Positions 42,129 to 43,996 of a stretch of 43,996 bases of DNA are shown here, in pieces. Numbering within the stretch: position 1 is the first letter of the stretch; each line of letters begins with the position of its first letter. Location of the stretch: NCBI GenBank assembly GCA_015179025.1, contig WHUX01000323.1:1-43996 (forward strand), read 5' to 3'. The DNA comes from Terfezia claveryi (taxonomy: Eukaryota > Ascomycota > Pezizomycetes > Pezizales > Pezizaceae). The position numbers and the translations under genes were made by a program. The notes below the pieces were generated by a model. The model had not been told where the DNA came from. It saw nothing but the letters and a program-made list of their open reading frames with translations, and searched no databases.

Positions 42129-43996
42129 CTTCCCCACATAGAAGGATTTCCTATCCTTACTTCTTTCGCTCTGCCATATTGCTTTCCATACGTCCTAAGA
42201 TTTAATGCATTATTAATACATTAGCATTAACATGAATATCCTTAGTGTTTCCTTGACTCATGATTCTATCTCGTTCTTGTTGGATGAGAGCTCGGGTCTC
42301 ATCTCTGGTTCGTGGTCCTTGTTTTCCTTTAGTCCTTAGACGTCTCTTGAATGTGTCTTCCAGACTTCCGGTCGTCCAGAAGTTTTGAAGAATTTCGGTG
42401 GTGATGTCCTTGGCATTTACCCTGGAATCATATTTAGGAGAGTATCCTAGCCATCTGACCTTATATTGTCTTTCTCCAGTTCAAGGAGCTGCTCTAAATT
42501 CTAATACCTTTTCAACTTCATAACGATCTTCTTGAATTGGTTCTGGTTCCTGAGATTGTCTGTGAGGGAACTGGGTAGGATCGTTTTTATAGTAGGGTTT
42601 GAGTTTGCTGATATGAAAAGTATTATATATGAGGTGGAGGTCAGGTTGACTAGATAGGTCTAGGCTATAGTTATTGCGTTTCCGATTATTGGAAATAATG
42701 GGAAATAGGCCTAGCCATTTTGGTTTGAGTTTGGGTGAGGCGTTCGATAGGTTGATATTTTCTGAGGAAAGCATAACTTGTTGTCCGACTGAAAATTTGG
42801 CTGTATTGGGTAGTTGTTTGTTTGCTTGAGATGCTTGAGTCTTCTTGGCATCATATAGGTTTTTAGACGTTACCTCATGACGTTCATTCCTGGTACATAT
42901 GCATTAATGGGGTATGGAAGTATCGATACACCAAGATGTGCATTAAACCAAATAGTATGGAAAAGGGACTATTCTGTCTAGCGGCATTATACCTAGAGTT
43001 AAGTTTCAACTGTATCTCTGGTAGTTTCTATAGCCAATCAAATCCTTTGATTTTACAGGCTCTTGCTACTTGTAGAATTTCTTTGTTCACAATTTCCGAT
43101 TGTCCGTCTGCACATGGATGATATGCGGTGGACGGTTCCAACTTGATTCCTTTATTCCTAGCCCAATCTTGAAAGTGCGTTGACATAAAAAGAGTGTCGC
43201 AGTCAAAAACAATACAGAAAGGGTATCCCATAGTCGGGACTACATGAGTATCAAGGTAGCAGTACATTGTTCTGCTATGAAATTATCTGAGACAGGAATA
43301 AGAAACTTGAATCCTGATTGTCTATTGACAATTGTCCAAAGTCGTGAAATACAAACTACATGATCTTCTTCAACAGGAATATTTGGGTACAAAATTGAAC
43401 ACTTAGTAAACACAGGTGCTACTTTAAGAAAATCCATCGATATGTCAGTCCATGGCCTACTTGGTACATGTAAGGGGTTACGAGTCCAAGTGGTGCCTTA
43501 TTGGAATACTTTGTCCATTGACAAGTATCACAACTTCTGATATAGTCCTTAGTTGGTTCTGCAAAGGACTGGTAATCATATCGGTCAGTAAGATATTTCA
43601 TTGTTTTTTCAATGCCACCATGAGCGTTGCTTCATGTGCATCTTAATAACCAATTCAAGATAGTTCTTACCTTCGATGTTAAAGGTAGAGGGCAAGACTA
43701 GTCTCCATTGTCCTTGTCGGTTCTTGACATACAAAAATCCGTCTTTCTTCTATGATCTTACGGTTCACAAAGGTATCATAGTAGTTCTTCCAGATAGGAT
43801 ATACTCTCATGCACGATTGATATGCGGCTTTCATACCTGTCCTTGGTCAAGCCACTGTGTGATGAAGTAGTCCTTGTCGTCTTCCCATCCGTCACTGATG
43901 TGCTTCTCTTCAATGAGCTTGTTGAGGGTCGGTTCGATTCTTATGTTGAAGTCATTGATGGTGGGTTTCTTCTCCTTGCATGTGGAAGCATTATGT
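42129..43996 (-). pseudogene. Gypsy-4B pol fragment: integrase and chromodomain
   Basis: On the minus strand from the right edge: EGKNYLELVIK, then an H2C2 zinc region (HEATLMVALKK...CDTCQWTKYSNKAP near 43510-43630), then the integrase core MDFLKVAPVFTKC, WTIVNRQSGFKFLIPVSDNF, FDCDTLFMSTHFQDWA and DGQSEIVNKEIL. The integrase tail is at 42774-42481 (LHLIYNTFHISKLKPYYKND), followed by a chromodomain-like end (YEVEKVLEFRAAP, RQYKVRWLGYSPKYDSRVNA). Several frame changes and stops separate these blocks. The protease, RT and RNase H would lie past 43996. Confidence 0.82.

Larger units (their letters stand above)
38552..43996 (-). mobile_element. Gypsy-4B: second copy, nested in 4A and running off the window
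   Basis: Minus-strand element. Its 3' LTR spans 38552-42128 and is split by FB-2; pol continues from 42129 to the right edge. Removing FB-2 and one duplication leaves an LTR of about 680 bp. It is inserted in the pol of 4A at TATAG. The 5' LTR lies outside the window. Confidence 0.82.

Noticed and set aside
1..43996. tRNA or rRNA genes
   Set aside because: I looked for cloverleaf-type conserved words and rRNA-like blocks and saw none; a dedicated search could still find a short one.

Overview
This window looks like a transposon graveyard from a fungal genome, most likely a filamentous ascomycete. The evidence is chromodomain-bearing Ty3/Gypsy elements, a pogo/Fot1-like transposase, a hAT transposase with a 58-nt intron, and nonsense mutations dominated by C-to-T changes (CAG to TAG, CGA to TGA), as left by RIP- or methylation-type silencing. 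A truffle- or morel-like (Pezizomycete) host is only a guess. I recognise no housekeeping gene; almost every base belongs to a mobile element, its relics or satellite-like repeats.

Layout. 1-1595: AT-rich, non-coding, with a 21-bp tandem array. 1596-18623: one hAT transposase pseudogene on the minus strand, split into three pieces by two plus-strand Gypsy elements: Gypsy-1 (1888-7828, target-site duplication TTGCC) and Gypsy-2 (9851-18289, GAAGG). Gypsy-2 itself carries a 2.1-kb foldback element, FB-1 (13301-15371). 19622-22500: a compact non-coding LTR element with perfect GTGGG duplications and two large internal tandem arrays. 22501-25430: degenerate sequence with short arrays. 25431-26177 plus 32347-32610: an unrecognised pseudogene split by Gypsy-3 (26178-32346, minus strand, AAGAA). 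32939-35565: a pogo-like DNA transposon with 43/44-bp inverted repeats and TA duplications. 36409-43996: two copies of a fourth Gypsy family on the minus strand, 4B inserted into the pol of 4A. The 4B LTR is split by a 2.9-kb foldback element, FB-2 (38718-41606), with hAT-like termini and an 8-bp duplication.

How the parts work. In Gypsy-1, -2 and -3, Gag (with a CCHC knuckle) and Pol (protease, reverse transcriptase, RNase H, integrase, chromodomain) are in different frames, with Pol at -1. All three keep the slippery heptamer GGGAAAA at the same distance (the GGA codon lies 7 codons before the gag stop), so Pol was probably made by -1 frameshifting. Their LTRs differ upstream but share a conserved hairpin block downstream. 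Gypsy-3 is best preserved, with four in-frame stops by my reading. None of the elements appears able to encode a complete set of functional proteins.

The most unusual items are the two foldback elements, which share one plan (terminal inverted repeat, unique arm, tandem array, AT-rich GAATTC-containing centre), and a set of short arrays with different periods that share a GTCACGGA-like core. Coordinates, alignments and mismatch counts were made by eye.
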